Source: Margaritifera margaritifera (lineage: Eukaryota; Mollusca; Bivalvia; Unionida; Margaritiferidae). From it: a stretch of 64,000 bases of DNA. Location: NCBI GenBank assembly GCA_029931535.1, contig JAQPZY010001372.1, positions 2,150,501 through 2,214,500 on the forward strand, read 5' to 3'. Of the stretch, positions 13,400-26,969 are shown in pieces; position 1 is the first letter of the stretch, and each line of letters opens with the position of its first letter. Under the pieces are notes generated by a model, which was given only the letters and a program-made list of their open reading frames with translations, made no database searches and was not told the DNA's origin. Both the position numbers and the translations under genes were made by a program.

Positions 13400-16170
13400 T
13401 ATACTAACACTGTTCACCTAAAGACTACAAACATTGTGTATGTTTAAAGCTGAACTAATAAGAGGAACACTATTATCAACGTCAACTTCATCTGAAAAAT
13501 AATTAATTACTTGGACCATTATCTTTTGTGAGATTACCAAATTTGAGACCGTGATATCAGTCACAGAATGGATTATAACATGAAAAAATCACAAACGTTT
13601 GCTAAAATAATATCTATAGCTGTGAGTATTGTATTAAGGAAAATTATAAATACCCTCGCTTACCTGCTCACGATTACTATATTAGGATCAGGGAAAAGAT
13701 TCGCCAATCCGACTAGTTCTTTTAAAAATGCCGTGGTTGAGTAACTAATCTTGCTCGAATAATGCTTGCGACATGACAAAGCCTGCAATGTGTAACATTT
13801 TTCTAGTGAAAGACCCAAAACTCCTGCTCGAAACTTATCGTCAGGAATTAAAATTCCAACAAAGCAAAAGCTTTCAGAATGTGTAGCAATGTTTTTGTAC
13901 CAGGAAATAAACCAGATCTGATATTTTCATGTAATTATCAGCCATGGCTGCTACGATAATCTGCCTTACAATTTAGAGAACATTTTCTATCTCGGTCTTG
14001 TAAGAATCTAAGTCATCAATGGGATGTGTCAGACCCCAAGATTGGCAGAAATTCTTAAACTCAAACTCAGTTGTGACATCTGATTGGCCAGTGGTTTGAT
14101 TTGACTCAAAGTTCTTACATCTGATTGGTCAGTGGTTTGACCTGAGCCAATTGAATGTGTATTTTAGAGATGAGTCTAAGTCAATGGTGAGAATTGTTTG
14201 TAATTTTAAGGCTTGATCATAAATATCATGTCGAAATGAAGATTCCATTTATCGCATAATGCTAAGGACTTAGCATTAATCCATGACGTTGATATGTGAC
14301 TCTGGAAAGAGTTACAGCACAGTCACATATCATGGCTTGACAAAACAACACGAGTTTATCCCCCCCCCCCCACACACACACACGTAACCCGCCTTTTTGA
14401 CTATCTCTCGGGAGCAACACGGTGATGTTCATACGATTTATCAGTCAATGTAAAAATAATATGAGAGAGAGAGAGAGAGGGGGGGGGGGGAATTTATGTC
14501 CGCAACCTGTAGCCTCTATGGATTGGAAACAATGAGGGATTGTAACTAGTTATCTTCCCAATAGATGGAGCCACAGAAAGACCCGGTCCCGATATTTGAT
14601 TACCATTAGGATTTTATCGTTCGCCAGAACAAATTTTAGATCTTGTATTATCCCTAAGAATGCATGATTCATAATGCATGTATCAATGAAAACAAATAGT
14701 GTCTTCCTTTATTTTGAGGCGAATCAAATGATATACACCGGAAGACTCCAAAATTGTCATTTTTCTTCTTCTCTTTTTTAAGTTAAGAAGAACAGTATAT
14801 CTTAATAATTTTGGACACCTTCAGTTCAAACTTTAGTATATATCAAAATGTAATACTATTAACTTCGTGTTTTTATCCGTAGTTTTTATAAGGGATAGGA
14901 AGTCCCAGAGACCTCTTTATCATCTTTCTAGTAGACTGTTCTATATAACCTGGAATGTGTTGAAGGACTTTTAAATCAAATTAAATAAAATTCAGTAAGA
15001 GCATACATGTATGGGTTTAATATGAAATCAATAAACCCATTTTAAATAAGAAGACATAGTCTTCATAAGAAAGATAATATTACTCTGATAGTCTTAACGC
15101 AAAATTATTTTCAAACTCTTAATAAAAGTTGTGCCTTCCGTAACAATATAAAACTTCAATAATCAATAAGCAGAAAAAATTCTCTTTACAAAGCAAACAT
15201 CTTTTTTTCTTTTTTAAAGCCCTGATGAAATTGCTCAGTCTTATGTCAAATTAATTTAAATGCCATTTATCATATCATAGAATACCTTTTATCTGAACTG
15301 TAAACACAAAAGTTATTGGGGTCTGATACATTATGTATGATGCATTAGGGACAAATTAAATGTAAAATTCACAAAAAAAGGAAGAAATTTTGTTTGTATT
15401 GAAGATGAATAATTTCATGAATATTAAGGCATGTTTAACGACTAAATTACCACGCCCATTAATATATAAAGAGTTCTTCACAATAAACCATTGAATGGTG
15501 AATGGAATACATAATTTTAGGGAACTGCATCTGTTGAAAAAATAATCATAGAAAAGAATCACACAGGTAATTGTGTGAAAATAACGCGTATGTCATTTTT
15601 ATGCAAATATCAGAAAATGTGATTATCCATTCACAATCACAGATTATGCTTAATGTTTGATTACCGATCGATTTACACCTTTATTCTCCCCAAATAACTT
15701 GGTTACTCATTTTTGTTTTAAACCCCTCACTGAGCTACGGTAATATTCATGATCTGTAAGACTGAGACATCGTTAAAGTAAGTTGAAGATGTTATCGATT
15801 CTTTGTTTGTTTGTAAAGCAGGAAGTAAACCGGAAGTAATCTTGGACCATTTTGTTCCGTGCTGCCACCTATCGAATTAAAGGGATGCTACTGACTATTA
15901 TCTCTTATTGTGGATACGCGTATCTTCGTGCTTAATGTTCATGGAATATTTTTAACCCCTGGACAGTTTATAAAGAGACTGTGTATTGTTCTGCCCCATC
16001 GCGACAGTTGTAGGAGCATGGTGTGCCCCTTGTCTATACATCCGTCCGTCCTTCCGTCACACATTGGATAAGTTTTGTGCTTAGGTTATTTCAAGCACTG
16101 TCTGTCGGGGTATTCGTCGTTCATGAACACATTTTGAGTTATACGTAATGTCTCTTTGATTGTGTGCGTG
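13400..16170. other. No gene recognised; short simple repeats only
   Basis: AT-rich sequence. A poly-C/(CA) patch lies at 14,361-14,384 and a (GA)n-poly-G patch at about 14,463-14,490. A near-duplicate 'catctgattggtcagtggtttga' pair occurs at about 14,079-14,140. No exon with convincing splice borders was seen. Confidence 0.45.
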
Positions 16171-16177
16171 TGTATGT

Positions 16178-16203
16178 GAGAGAGAGAGAGGGAGGGCGGG
16201 GTG

Positions 16204-16288
<85 letters not shown>

Positions 16289-16337
16289 CGGGGTGGGGAG
16301 AGAGAGAGAGATAGATAGAGGGAGGGAGGGCGGGGTG

Positions 16338-16413
<76 letters not shown>
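16178..16413. repeat. (GA)n tract with three G-rich interruptions
   Basis: Long GA runs are broken three times by 'gggagggcggggtgggg' (about 16,190, 16,282 and 16,321). The strand asymmetry (all purine on +) makes open frames of Arg-Glu or Ser-Leu on both strands; these are not genes. The interruptions are arranged as a repeated block. Confidence 0.9.
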
Positions 16414-16416
<3 letters not shown>

Positions 16417-16419
16417 CAA

Positions 16420-17330
16420 GTGATAATGATATATGACAACTCTAACTCTACCAGATTGTTCTTTTGGGAGTGTTTCAAGTTCATTCTTTAAAAAAAAAAA
16501 AAAAAAAAAGTATGTTATTGTCATCCATTCAAATTTGGATTTACAGCCATTTTCTATAGGCTTCTATGGCAAGAGAACTTATTCTCAATTGTACAACGTG
16601 TTTTACGTGGGTCTCATGCACAGACGCACCCCCCCCCACGTGACCTCAAAACTCCATTTTTGAGTTTCAAAAATCCCCCACCACCTGTCTGGAAGGTTGG
16701 CAAGTATGTGAGTGACAAACGATTTATATGATATGACGTCTTGAGCTAATACAGGTGTGTGTTATGCGATAAATACTTCTTCAGCTTCTGTTGAGTAGTT
16801 AGGACGAGTCGAAACTCTGTTGAGCGACTTCCTGAATCATATTCTTTTTTCTGGAATCTCTGTTCCAAATGACTATCACACTTTTGGTCTTTTTGTAAAA
16901 TCACAAACTTCATAAATCATTTTCCATGCATTTTGCATAGCAGATTTTTCTCATGGTTTAGTATGTGGAAAACAGATCATGTAAGTAGGAGCTGCTTTAA
17001 TGAAGCATGCACCTTCAAATTTCCAAATCTGCAATTAAAAATATTGAGATATGAGCTTCATTTTGTATATTTTAACACTGTCTGCATACGGTTGCAGGTC
17101 AATATCAATTCATTCTCACTAGTATAGAACACAGGTAGATATTGTTAATAATGATTGTATTATGTATTGCAACGTTTTGTTGGTATTTTGACCAAATATA
17201 TATTAGTATTCGATAATAGGCAATATCGTACACGCTTGGCCGGTCAGGCTTAACTACTACGTGCTTCTGGATATTAACAAGTCTGTACACAATAAATAAC
17301 AATCTCAGAGCGCAGCTTGATACATACATT
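16420..17330. other. No gene recognised
   Basis: A poly-A run at about 16,491-16,509 and a poly-C patch at about 16,630. Otherwise unique AT-rich sequence. The + strand frames of 64-76 codons show no family features. Confidence 0.4.
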
Positions 17331-17339
17331 GAACGTAAA

Positions 17340-17648
17340 TTAAAATAGTGATTTGTTACCTCTAAAAACCCTAATCTTTCTCACGATCTGTTCAAAGCGA
17401 GCGTAGCGCAGACACGCATAAGCACTGTCGCGAACAATGCCATTTATGTTTATGTACTGTAATAATGCTTTCGTAAACCAAATATCTTCAACATCAGTTG
17501 CTGCATTCAACTGAAACTTTGGGACATTATTATTATGTGTATAGGGTTTATTCTCTCTGACCTGCATGAAAAGAAGGTGGGTGGCCTCATTGTCGACAAC
17601 GTTAAGGTCCCCTGTAAAAGCTTTCAAAGTCACATATATTCTGCACTA
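17340..17648 (-). CDS. Unrecognised open frame, possible exon or transposase fragment
   Basis: A - strand frame of about 100 codons is open from a stop just upstream of 17,648. It has no ATG at its head (the 97-residue version begins with GTG). The composition is protein-like, mixed charged and hydrophobic, ending 'YARFEQIVRKIRVFRGN'. On the - strand a 'gtgcag' lies just before it and 'agaggtaaca' near its end, which could be acceptor and donor. However, the upstream tract is not pyrimidine-rich. The 'RFEQIVRKIRVF' wording is faintly like the RF..I...L.F block of piggyBac transposases, but I would not assign that. Confidence 0.25.
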
Positions 17649-18184
17649 GTTGTTGTATTCAACTCAATGTTTAATACAATATTGGTACTGTGTGAAACAT
17701 TTGCACTCTAATATGATAAAAATCACCATATCACAAAGCAGTATTCTGGTATCATTATGTTCAGAAATGTCACTGACTGTTGATACAAAATATAAAACTC
17801 TGTTCTCATCGTAAAATTCAAAATGGATTTAGAAAATCACTTTTATTATTTATTTAATGTACACATTAAAAATCAATTTTCAATATACCTCCGGGTGATT
17901 CAGACTTGCCCTATATTCTAGTATATCCTAATATATAACTCTTTCATAACATCTTTAATACCTGCCATTTCTGAACATAAATTTGTATGACATAATTGCA
18001 TCCAGTTTATGCACAATATCCATTTCTTTATAGTCAGGTAACGAGACCCGAGGTTGGTGTGAACGTGATGACTCATACAACATGACCTCCTAACATAAAA
18101 CTGTTTGGAGATTCTTAAATCATTCTTCCAAATCGACTAAGTTTTGCATTTTTCTTTCAGGATTATTCGAACTGTTTCACATCT

Positions 18185-18304
18185 AAGATAAAAGATTTTA
18201 TAATTTTACACGTTGAGTATACCTCACTAACACTATGTTGGTCAAAGATAAAAGATTCTATAATTTTACACGTTGAGTATACCTCACTAACACTATGTTG
18301 GTCA
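18185..18304. repeat. 60-bp direct duplication
   Basis: 'agataaaagattttataatt' through 'ctaacactatgttggtca' occurs twice in tandem (18,185 and 18,245) with almost no differences. This is a recent duplication inside copy A. Confidence 0.9.
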
Positions 18305-18600
18305 CACAAGTGGCTCCTCTTTAACATGATTTGATTTTGCGTCACCATCTCACAATAGTCTTTCCAAAAATCACTAAGCACTTGTACAACAAGGTAACAT
18401 AACACACTACAATGTTTTGAAAGCATTTTAAGCATATCTTACGTTTCAAATGACGATGTTCCGCGGTTTACGCATATTGCATAATGATCTGTGCTTCTAT
18501 TATCCTTTTAACGTCACATTTTCGAATGTGTTTGATTTCGGACAACTTCCTTACAGATTTCTTAAAACGGTATACATTAGATCAAATTAAGATAGTTTCT

Positions 18601-19030
18601 ATCAGTATGAAGTCACAATTCAAGCGTGTCGTCATGTGATAAAATTCTACCAGCATCAAGTACCTATTCAAGCGTGTTATCATGTAATAAAATTCTACCA
18701 GCATGAAGTACCTATTCAGCGTGTTATCATGTAATAGAATTCTACCAGCATGAAGTACCTATTCAAGAGTGTCGTCATGTGATAAAATTCTACCAGCATG
18801 AAGTACCTATTCAAGTATGTAGTCGTGTGATACAATTCTACCAGCATGAAGTATCTATTCAAGCGTGTCGTTGTGTGATAAAATTATACCAGTATGAAGT
18901 ACCTATTCAAGCGTGTCGTCATGTGAGAGAATTCTACCAGCATGAAGTACCTATTCAAGCGTGTCGTCATGTGATAGAATTCTACCAGTATGAATTCAAT
19001 ATTCAAGCGTGTTATCATATAAAAGAATTC
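18601..19030. repeat. 48-bp minisatellite, ~9 copies
   Basis: Units of 'gataaaattctaccagcatg' plus 'aagtacctattcaagcgtgtcgtcatgt'. Starts at 18,781 and 18,829 give 48 bp. The period is 16 codons, so a + frame stays open over 18,779-19,045; I read that as an artefact. Confidence 0.9.
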
Positions 19031-19320
19031 TGGATTTTTGCATAAAATGATCCGATTTTAAAAATTGTTACATGTGAACAAATCTTAAAATGGAAACGTT
19101 TATTTTGAACTGCTTTTGGTGATCACACGTAATCTGCAAATATTTCTAATAAAACTAAACATGTACTTTTCACCAGATGTAACACATTTGTTTGGAAATG
19201 GTTTTTATTACATATATTGAAGTTGTATTTATGCATCTTGCTTAATTTTATATTTATGTGCAGTTTCCAAGAACTTTTGGGTCAACCTTCGTACACTGCA
19301 TACATTTGGTACTTTAACCC

Positions 19321-19323
<3 letters not shown>

Positions 19324-19385
<62 letters not shown>
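19324..19385. repeat. (TA)n microsatellite
   Basis: Uninterrupted dinucleotide run inside copy A. Confidence 0.95.
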
Positions 19386-19393
<8 letters not shown>

Positions 19394-20254
19394 AAAGAAA
19401 GTAGGTGGATGATGTCTTCTTATTTTACATATACAACATTTATTTATTTTATGGTTTGATATTTTGTCTGGACGCTAGTCTATTCGATAGCTTTGATCTG
19501 ATTTCATTATAATTCAAGTATAAAATGCTTTTTGCATGCAGTTAAATTAGTAAATAGCAATACAAATGACCAAAATTGCACGATTATTGGCTAATTTAAA
19601 TGTGCAGGCTATTTCTTACCCCGTGTATTAACCGTGTTATTTTTGTTATGTTCGCCGCTATGGTACGTGATCCTGAAATGATTGGTTCAGGCAGTCAATT
19701 CAATAAAACGAATAAAACCAGCAAGTTTCGCAGGAGAGAAATAAATATAAGTAACTTGGGATTCAAAATTATGGTGACAAAACACAAGCTGATAAATAGG
19801 ATCTTAAAGATCGTCAGAATAATTTTAGATTTCGTCAGCTAGATTAGACGGGAGATTTGACTTTAATCAGTTTATCTATATCAATCAAACATTCATCGAT
19901 TCCTTGAACAACGTCGGATTTTGTGGAAATTAAAACTTTAGTGAAATGTAACTGACTCGAGGACAGTGGAGGAAGGAACTGGAAAACTTTTTTTATGATG
20001 TATCACATGTTAAACAAAAGTCGGTTTACATCGCAAAAATCAAACCACATAATTTATATTAAGGCATTATGAACTATTCCAGAGACGTAAAATTTCAAGG
20101 AAGAATCATCGATAACAAAATTAGTTCCTCATCTCAAACATTGTATTCAGTTGGATTCAAAGGAATCTGTTAGATTTCAAAAAGGTGAAATAAATAGCAT
20201 ACGTAAAATATTCCAGTCGCTCTGTATCAGAGGAAAACCTTGCAAGCTGCCATA

Positions 20255-20473
20255 ATTGGATTCGGCGATACGTCACTGCTGTTCATGATCGTGTTCACCT
20301 TGTTCATTCTGCATTTTATCATCAACTTTATTCGGTTTTCTATTTCTTTCTGGTACTCAAGATAGTACGCGATCTCAGAGAATATGTCAAGAGTTACGGT
20401 GGATTCTCTTATTCATCAGTTCATGCGGAAACCTCGAAGACAACGGCGTCGCATGTTGGGCAGATACTTATTT
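20255..20473 (+). pseudogene. Broken exon-1 copy of the claudin/PMP22-type gene (copy A)
   Basis: Aligns with the intact exon at 36,505-36,724. The start codon is ATT instead of ATG (20,255). The frame reads 'IGFGDTSLLFMIVFTLFIL', so the first membrane segment is recognisable. A stop follows 'SFWYSR' just after the segment, and the rest of the extracellular loop (normally carrying GLW and two Cys) is frameshifted. The donor is also changed, from 'gcag|gtatgg' to 'gcatgttggg'. It cannot supply a working first exon. No matching exons 2 or 3 were seen nearby. Confidence 0.8.
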
Positions 20474-20863
20474 ACGATGAGAATGATAATGACAAAAATG
20501 AGGTTGACGATGACTATCAGTTGTTGTTGCTGATGATACCGATGATGTCGCGCGAAGAGTAGAAAATAAACCATCAAAAGCATACTCTAACATCAAGGAC
20601 AACAATCATGTGGGATATGGAATATAAGCATGCTCTAACGTCAAGGACAACAATCACGTGGGGTAGGGAATATAAGGAGTAGTTAATAATACACAAACGC
20701 AACACGTAAAATCTTGAGACAGTCGTCAATGTAAAGGCGGCAAGCTGCTGTTATGCAATACCCCTTACTTGGGGAATTTTAATATTCGGAATCGATTGTT
20801 GGATTTGATTGGAAGCAAATATAACGGCAACTAAAAGTCCCAGATATAATGAATACGCTCCGA

Positions 20864-20976
20864 ATACAGTCCAATTACGCCTGAAATACATTCAAAATAC
20901 ATAGCTTCATGTCGCTAGGATACAGTCCAATTACGCCTGAAATACATTCAAAATACATAGCTACATGTTGCTAGGA
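20864..20976. repeat. 56-bp direct duplication
   Basis: 'tacagtccaattacgcctga' through 'cgctagga' occurs twice (20,864 and 20,920). Confidence 0.9.
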
Positions 20977-21468
20977 TACAAATTTGCCCTTACCCTTTCT
21001 AAGCTTTAAAATTTAAATAACAAGTGTATACAATCAAACACAATAGTCACTCTTGTCGAGGAAAGGTCAACAACCTTTGAGAAAAAGACTTTTTTTTTTT
21101 TAACAGAATGTACAGGTTATGCATAATAGTAACTTAATTGTTTTCTTTCAGATCGTTCCTCCCCTAATATATTCGCAAATTACTAGACCCTTCAGACTTT
21201 AAAGATGAAAAGCCCATACTTGTAATGTGTTTCATTATGTTTATTTATTTATTTCTTTTCTGTTCGTTGATTGTGTCAAAATTTAAAAATATTGCATGTA
21301 TTGACTGACTCAGCCCAAATCAAGGTACTGCAAGGATCTCGTATTAGAAATATAGCCTTATAGAGCAGACATGTATCATGGGCAAAAGTTTGCATTAATT
21401 CAATTTCCATCCTTATTGAAATTTATAATTCCCGGCCTCAAACTTGGGGTTTCAAAAATCTATGAAAA

Positions 21469-21469
<1 letters not shown>

Positions 21470-21532
<63 letters not shown>
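21470..21532. repeat. (CA)n microsatellite
   Basis: Uninterrupted CA run. Copy B has only a short 'acacattcacacac' at the matching place (about 32,410), so the run expanded after duplication. Confidence 0.95.
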
Positions 21533-21534
<2 letters not shown>

Positions 21535-22128
21535 AGAAAACGCCATTAAATATACCAAAGTAATGAGATCTCAGCTTCAGGCAGCAACATAGCAACATGC
21601 AGCTCTAATGTTGCTTGATGTCCTGCCTAATTTTCAGAGTCCTGAAACAGTTTCAGCAATTTTACTTGACTGAGGTCAAGCATAATCAATATTCACAACT
21701 CTAATAATCATAATAATAATAATCACAATTATAATTAGTAGTAGTAGTAGTAGCAGTATCATCATCATCATCATTATCACAACCATCTGAACCCTAAAGT
21801 TGAGAAAATAGAAGATACTCTTCAATTAGCCTCCAATAATATTTTGCCGGAACAAGTTTAAATTGTCAACATCTAGTCTTTAAATTAAAAGTTCAAACCG
21901 AAGTCTCCGTGTGATCTGATAACAACATACCAACACATGCTCAAATGGTATTTCAGGAATATATTTAGCGTACTTAAAATTATTGTTCTGCAAAAAAAAA
22001 AAAAAAAAAAAAGAAGGCGAATGCGCTTATATCATTTGATGACCTTAAAACATGAGTAGGCTTCATTTAATGGTTTATGAGTTGCTAAATTAGTAGCTTG
22101 TTTTTTATACACCGTTACCACTAATAAC

Positions 22129-25053
22129 CAATGTATTATTAGGCTATATTAATGGGGACTGGATATGATATACCAATGTATCATTAGGCTACATAAAACG
22201 AAACTAGATATGATATACCAATGTATTATTAGGCTACATAAATGTGGACTGGATATGATATACCAATGTATTATTAGGCTATATAAATGGAGACTGGATA
22301 TGATATACCAATGTATTATTAGGCTATAAATATGGGGACTGGGTATAATATACCAGTGTATTATTAGGCTATATAAATGGGGACTGGATATGATATACCA
22401 ATGTACTATTAGGCTACATAAATGGGAACTAGATATGATATACCAATGTATTATTAGGCTACATAAAACGGAACTAGATATGATATACCAATGTGTTATT
22501 AGGCTACATAAAACGGAACTAGATATGATATACCAATGTATTATTAGGCTACATAAATGGGGACTGGATATGATATACCAATGTATTATTAGGCTACATA
22601 AATGGGGACTGGATATGATATACCAATGTTTTAGTAGGCTACATAAATGGGGACTGGATATGATATACCAATGTATTATTAGGCTATATAAATGGGGACT
22701 GGATATGATATACCAATGTATTATTAGGCTATATAAATGGGGACTGGATATGATATACCAATATATTATCAGGCTATATAAATTGGAACTAGATATGATA
22801 TACCAATGTATTATTAGGCTACATAAATGGGGACAAGATATGATATACCAATGTATTATTAGGCTATATAAATGGGGACTAGATATGATATACCAATGTA
22901 TTATTAGGCTACATAAATGGGGACTGGATATGATATACCAATGTTTTAGTAGGCTACATAAATGGGGACTGGATATGATATACCAATGTATTATTAGGCT
23001 ACATAAATGGGGACTGAATATGATATACCAATGTTTTAGTAGGCTACATAAATGGGGACTGGATATGATATACCAATGTATTATTAAGCTATAAATATGG
23101 GGACTGGATATGATATACCAATGTATTATTAGGCTACATAAATGGGGGCTGGATATGATATACCAGTGTGTTATTAGGCTACGTAAATGGGGACTGGATA
23201 TGATATACCAATGTATTATTAGGCTATAAATATGGGGACTGGATATGATATACCAATGTATTATTAGGCTACATAAATGGGGACTGGATATGATATACCA
23301 ATGTAGTATTAGGCTACACAAATGGGGACTGGATATGATATACCAATGTATTATTAGGCTATAAATATGGGGACTGGGTATGATATACCAGTGTATTATT
23401 AGGCTATAAATATGGGGACTGGATATTATATATCAGTGTATTATTAGGCTACATAAATGGGGACTGGATATGATATACTAATGTATTATTAGGCTATAAA
23501 TATGGGGACTGGATATGATATACCAATGTATTATTAGGCTACATAAATGTGGACTGGATATGATATACCAATGTATTATTAGGCTACATAAAACTGAACT
23601 AGATATGATATACCAATGTATTATTAGGCTATATAAATGGGAACTAGATATGATATACCAATGTATTATTAGGCTACATAAAACGGAACTAGATATGATA
23701 TACCAGTGTATTATTAGGCTACATAAATGGGGACTGGATATGATATACCAATGTATTATTAGGCTACATAAAACGGAACTAGATATGATATACCAATTTA
23801 TTATTAGGCTACATAAATGGGGACTGGATATGATATACCAATGTATTATTAGGCTATATAAATGGGGACTGAGTATTATATATCAATGTATTATTAGCTA
23901 CATAAATGGGGACTGGATATGATATACCAATATATTGTTAGGCTATATAAATGGCAACTAGATATGATATATCAATGTATTATTTGGCTACATAAATGGA
24001 GACTGGATATGATATACCAATGTTTTAGTTGGCTACATAAATGGGGACTGGATATGATATACCAATGTATTATTAGGCTACAAAAATGGGGACTGGATAT
24101 GATATACCAATGTTTTAGTAGGCTACATAAATGGGGACTGAATATGATATACCAATGTTTTAGTAGGCTACATAAATGGGGACTGGATATGATATACCAA
24201 TGTTTTAGTAGGCTACATAAATGGGGACTGGATATGATATACCAATGTATTATTAGGCTACATAAATGGGGACTGGATATGATATACCAATGTATTATTA
24301 GGCTACATAAACGGGGACTGGATATGATATACCAATGTAGTATTAGGCTACATAAATGGGGACTGGATATGATATACCAATGTAGTATTAGGCTACATAA
24401 ATGGGAACTGGATATGATATACCAATGTATTATTAGGCTACATAAATGCGGACTGGATATGATATACCAATGTATTATTATGCTACATAAATGGGGACTG
24501 GATATGATATACCAATGTAGTATTAGGCTACATAAATGGGGACTGGATATGATATACCAATGTATTATTAGGCTACATAAAACGGAACTAGATATGATAT
24601 ACCAATGTATTATTAGGCTATATAAATGGGAACTAGATATGATATACCAATGTATTATTAGGCTACATAAAACGGAACTAGATATGATATACCAATGTAT
24701 TATTAGGCTACATAAATGGGGACTGGATATGATATACCAATGTATTATTAGGCTATATAAATGGGGACTACATATGATATACCAATGTACTATTAGGCTA
24801 CATAAATGGGGACTGAATATGATATACCAATGTATTATTTGGCTACATAAATGGGGACTGGATATGATATACCAGTGTATTATTAGGCTATATAAATGGG
24901 GACTAGATATGATATACCAATGTACTATTAGGCAACATAAATGGGGACTGGATATGATATACCAATGTATTATTAGGCTACATAAATGGGGACTGGATAT
25001 GATATACCAATGTATTATTAGGCTACATAAATGGGGACTGGATATAATATACC
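22129..25053. repeat. 45-bp minisatellite array, ~65 copies, with higher-order structure
   Basis: The unit contains 'gatatgataccaatg'-type sequence (typically 'gatatgatataccaatgtat' then 'tattaggctacataaatggggactg'); starts at 22,208 and 22,253 give 45 bp. Variant units (aaacggaactag, gttttagtaggc, ataaatatgggg) recur in fixed order. The same run of variants appears at about 23,582 and 24,571, 989 bp apart, which is 22 units less one base. That base is the one missing at about 23,897. Because 45 is 15 codons, frames of up to 390 codons stay open on both strands. They have only this repeat and no other protein features, so I do not call genes. Confidence 0.95.
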
Positions 25054-25360
25054 AGAAGTAATAACAGTGGAAGAAATGTTCAACAATACAATTATATTAG
25101 TTGAAGATCCAAACATAGGTCGGTCTTTATTTTATTCTTCTAAACCAAATCTGATTAAAACTAGACAGTATTTACAGGGACTTAAGGAAGGAGTAGATAC
25201 AAATTTAACATTGTTAGTCACTATGTGGACAAGGGAAATATAACACTGTGGGTTACTCAGTGTAACAATCGGAACAAGGGAAATTTAACATTTTCGGTCA
25301 CTTTCGGGATAAAGATAATTTAACATTGTGGGTCACTACGGAGACAAGAGGTAAGTTAAA

Positions 25361-25536
25361 AATATTGGTTGGTGGAATAGTTATTTAATATTGTGGTTGG
25401 TGGAATAGGTATTTAATATTATGGTTGGTGGAAAAATTATTTAATACTGTGGTTGGTGGAATAGGTATTTAATACTGTGGTTGGTGGAATAGGTATTTAA
25501 TATTGTGGTTGGTGGAATAGGTATTTAATATTGTGG
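25361..25536. repeat. 28-bp minisatellite, 6 copies
   Basis: 'ggttggtggaataggtattt' recurs at 25,367, 25,395, 25,423, 25,451, 25,479 and 25,507. It is preceded (25,200-25,350) by a looser 'atttaacattgtgggtcact' repeat. Confidence 0.9.
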
Positions 25537-25769
25537 ATCACATCACAATACTGACAATTGGAATTTAACATTATTCTGTTGTCATGCTATATACTAGTAC
25601 ATGTATAAATTACATTTGGTAATTTTGAATATATGTATGCATCTATAAACACACACAGGCACACACACACACATAATTTTGGTGAATTTCTAATTTCATA
25701 TATTATGGTGTCGTCTGTTAAATCTAACTATATGTGACACTTGTCTCTAAGAACTGACAATAAATTTAT

Positions 25770-26720
25770 CAATAGCGTCTTCACAAAATGACATTTAAAA
25801 ATAAATGAAGTAGTGTCTCTTCAGCTTCATTACAAAAAGTACATAACGATATTTCAGAGATTTTCGTCTTAAACAATTTCTTATTAGCATATATAATTGT
25901 GTGCAGAACTTTATACTGAAAACTCTGACGTTCTGTATCATCAATAGTACAGAAAGGAAGTAACAATATTAATTCCCAATCTTCATGTGAATAATTTCGA
26001 TTGAAAACAGAGTTTCATTTATTTTTCATTTGAAATGGAAGTCAGTTTAGTTTCGACTGATATATCGTATAAAATAATTTTGCAGTTTTGTCCTGCTTCC
26101 TGAAAAGATTTATATTTTCATGTAGTGGAGGTTCTAATTTTCTAGTATTTCTACAAGTTCCTGGTATTGCACCAAGAACTCCATATACATTTTTGTATGA
26201 GCTCACGGTATGTAAGGAACATGCCATCTTCCTTAATTATGTCATTGATAAAAAAACACACACTTTTCACATCATTTCTTCAAACAGAGTATATTACCAT
26301 TTATCTTGATATATCTATTATACCAGAGTGGCATTGATAAAACGTGTTCAGGAGTTGTAGTGGGGTAGTAATATTTAAATCAGTGTTGACGGAAGTGCCA
26401 TCACCAGCCAATAAGAGAGCTGAATGTGAGCAAAACTTCGCTTCAAACCCCATTCACTTTGCCAGGAACTTTCTATATCTAATTTTTTTGTAGAATGAAT
26501 ATCTATTAAAACGGCTGTATCATATTTATCCGTACATCTTGAGAAAATATTTCTAGGTTTAATCCTGTCTCTAAATAATCCTCGAAAATTAAGGTTTTCA
26601 ATAATAAAATTACTCACACATAAAGGTTGAAGTCCACAATTTACTACAACTAATGTATAACTGTGAAGAAAGTTGTCAATTATATGACGACAATTTCGTT
26701 CCCCTTCAAACACATTCAAT
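25770..26720 (-). mobile_element. LINE ORF2 C-terminal fragment
   Basis: On the - strand, 26,230 to 25,780 reads 'TAKLFYTIYQSKLN', then 'WELILLLPFCTIDDTE', 'FQYKVLHTIIYANKKLFK' and 'CTFCNEAEETLLHLF'. The last is the C-x2-C...ET..HLF zinc-binding motif at the end of many LINE polyproteins, and 'FQY+.LH.I..N..L' is the block just before it. One in-frame stop lies between the parts. The open frame 26,375-26,719 just upstream may be the preceding RT/thumb region but is not recognisable. 5'-truncated and inactive. Confidence 0.7.
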
Positions 26721-26969
26721 AAAAAAAAATCCTAATAGAAAAAACAAACCTCAACCCACTATCTAAAATTATGTCTCCTGTATGACTCTGAATATCAAGA
26801 GCACCAAAACATTATATTGGCACTAGCCCCAAAACATTATCCTGGCAATAAACTCAAATTTCTTGAAAGAATACTATTTATAATATTATTAATAATAGGT
26901 GTTATTTTATTTATTATAACTATAAAATAGGATAAGTAGTCTTTTGCAACTCAACAAAAGGACTTATAT

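Larger units (their letters stand above)
17740..22060 (+). repeat. Segmental duplication copy A (upstream region plus exon-1 relic)
   Basis: Shares a long series of collinear blocks with copies B (28,320-32,800) and C (33,010-36,930): 'aaattcaaaatggattta' (17,814), 'ctttcaggattattcgaact' (18,156), a 'gtacgtgatcctgaaatgat' block (19,662), the exon-1 relic (20,255) and 'tttcaggaatatatttagcg' (21,951, matched only in B). Divergence is substantial, so the duplication is not recent. Copy-specific insertions are the 48-bp array at 18.6 kb, a (TA)n and a (CA)n. Confidence 0.8.

Noticed and set aside
16081..16524. Ser-Leu and Arg-Glu rich frames
   Set aside because: Translation of the (GA)n tract and not a protein gene.
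19600..19842. 80-codon + strand frame
   Set aside because: Lies in the duplicated upstream block; the matching places in copies B and C are not open, so it is not conserved coding.
22149..25061. Open frames of 390, 380, 234 and 135 codons on both strands
   Set aside because: They consist only of a 15-residue repeat produced by a 45-bp array; both strands are open and there is no start-region, domain or splice evidence.
25031..25243. 70-codon + frame leaving the 45-bp array
   Set aside because: Begins inside the array; the unique part is short and has no recognised features.
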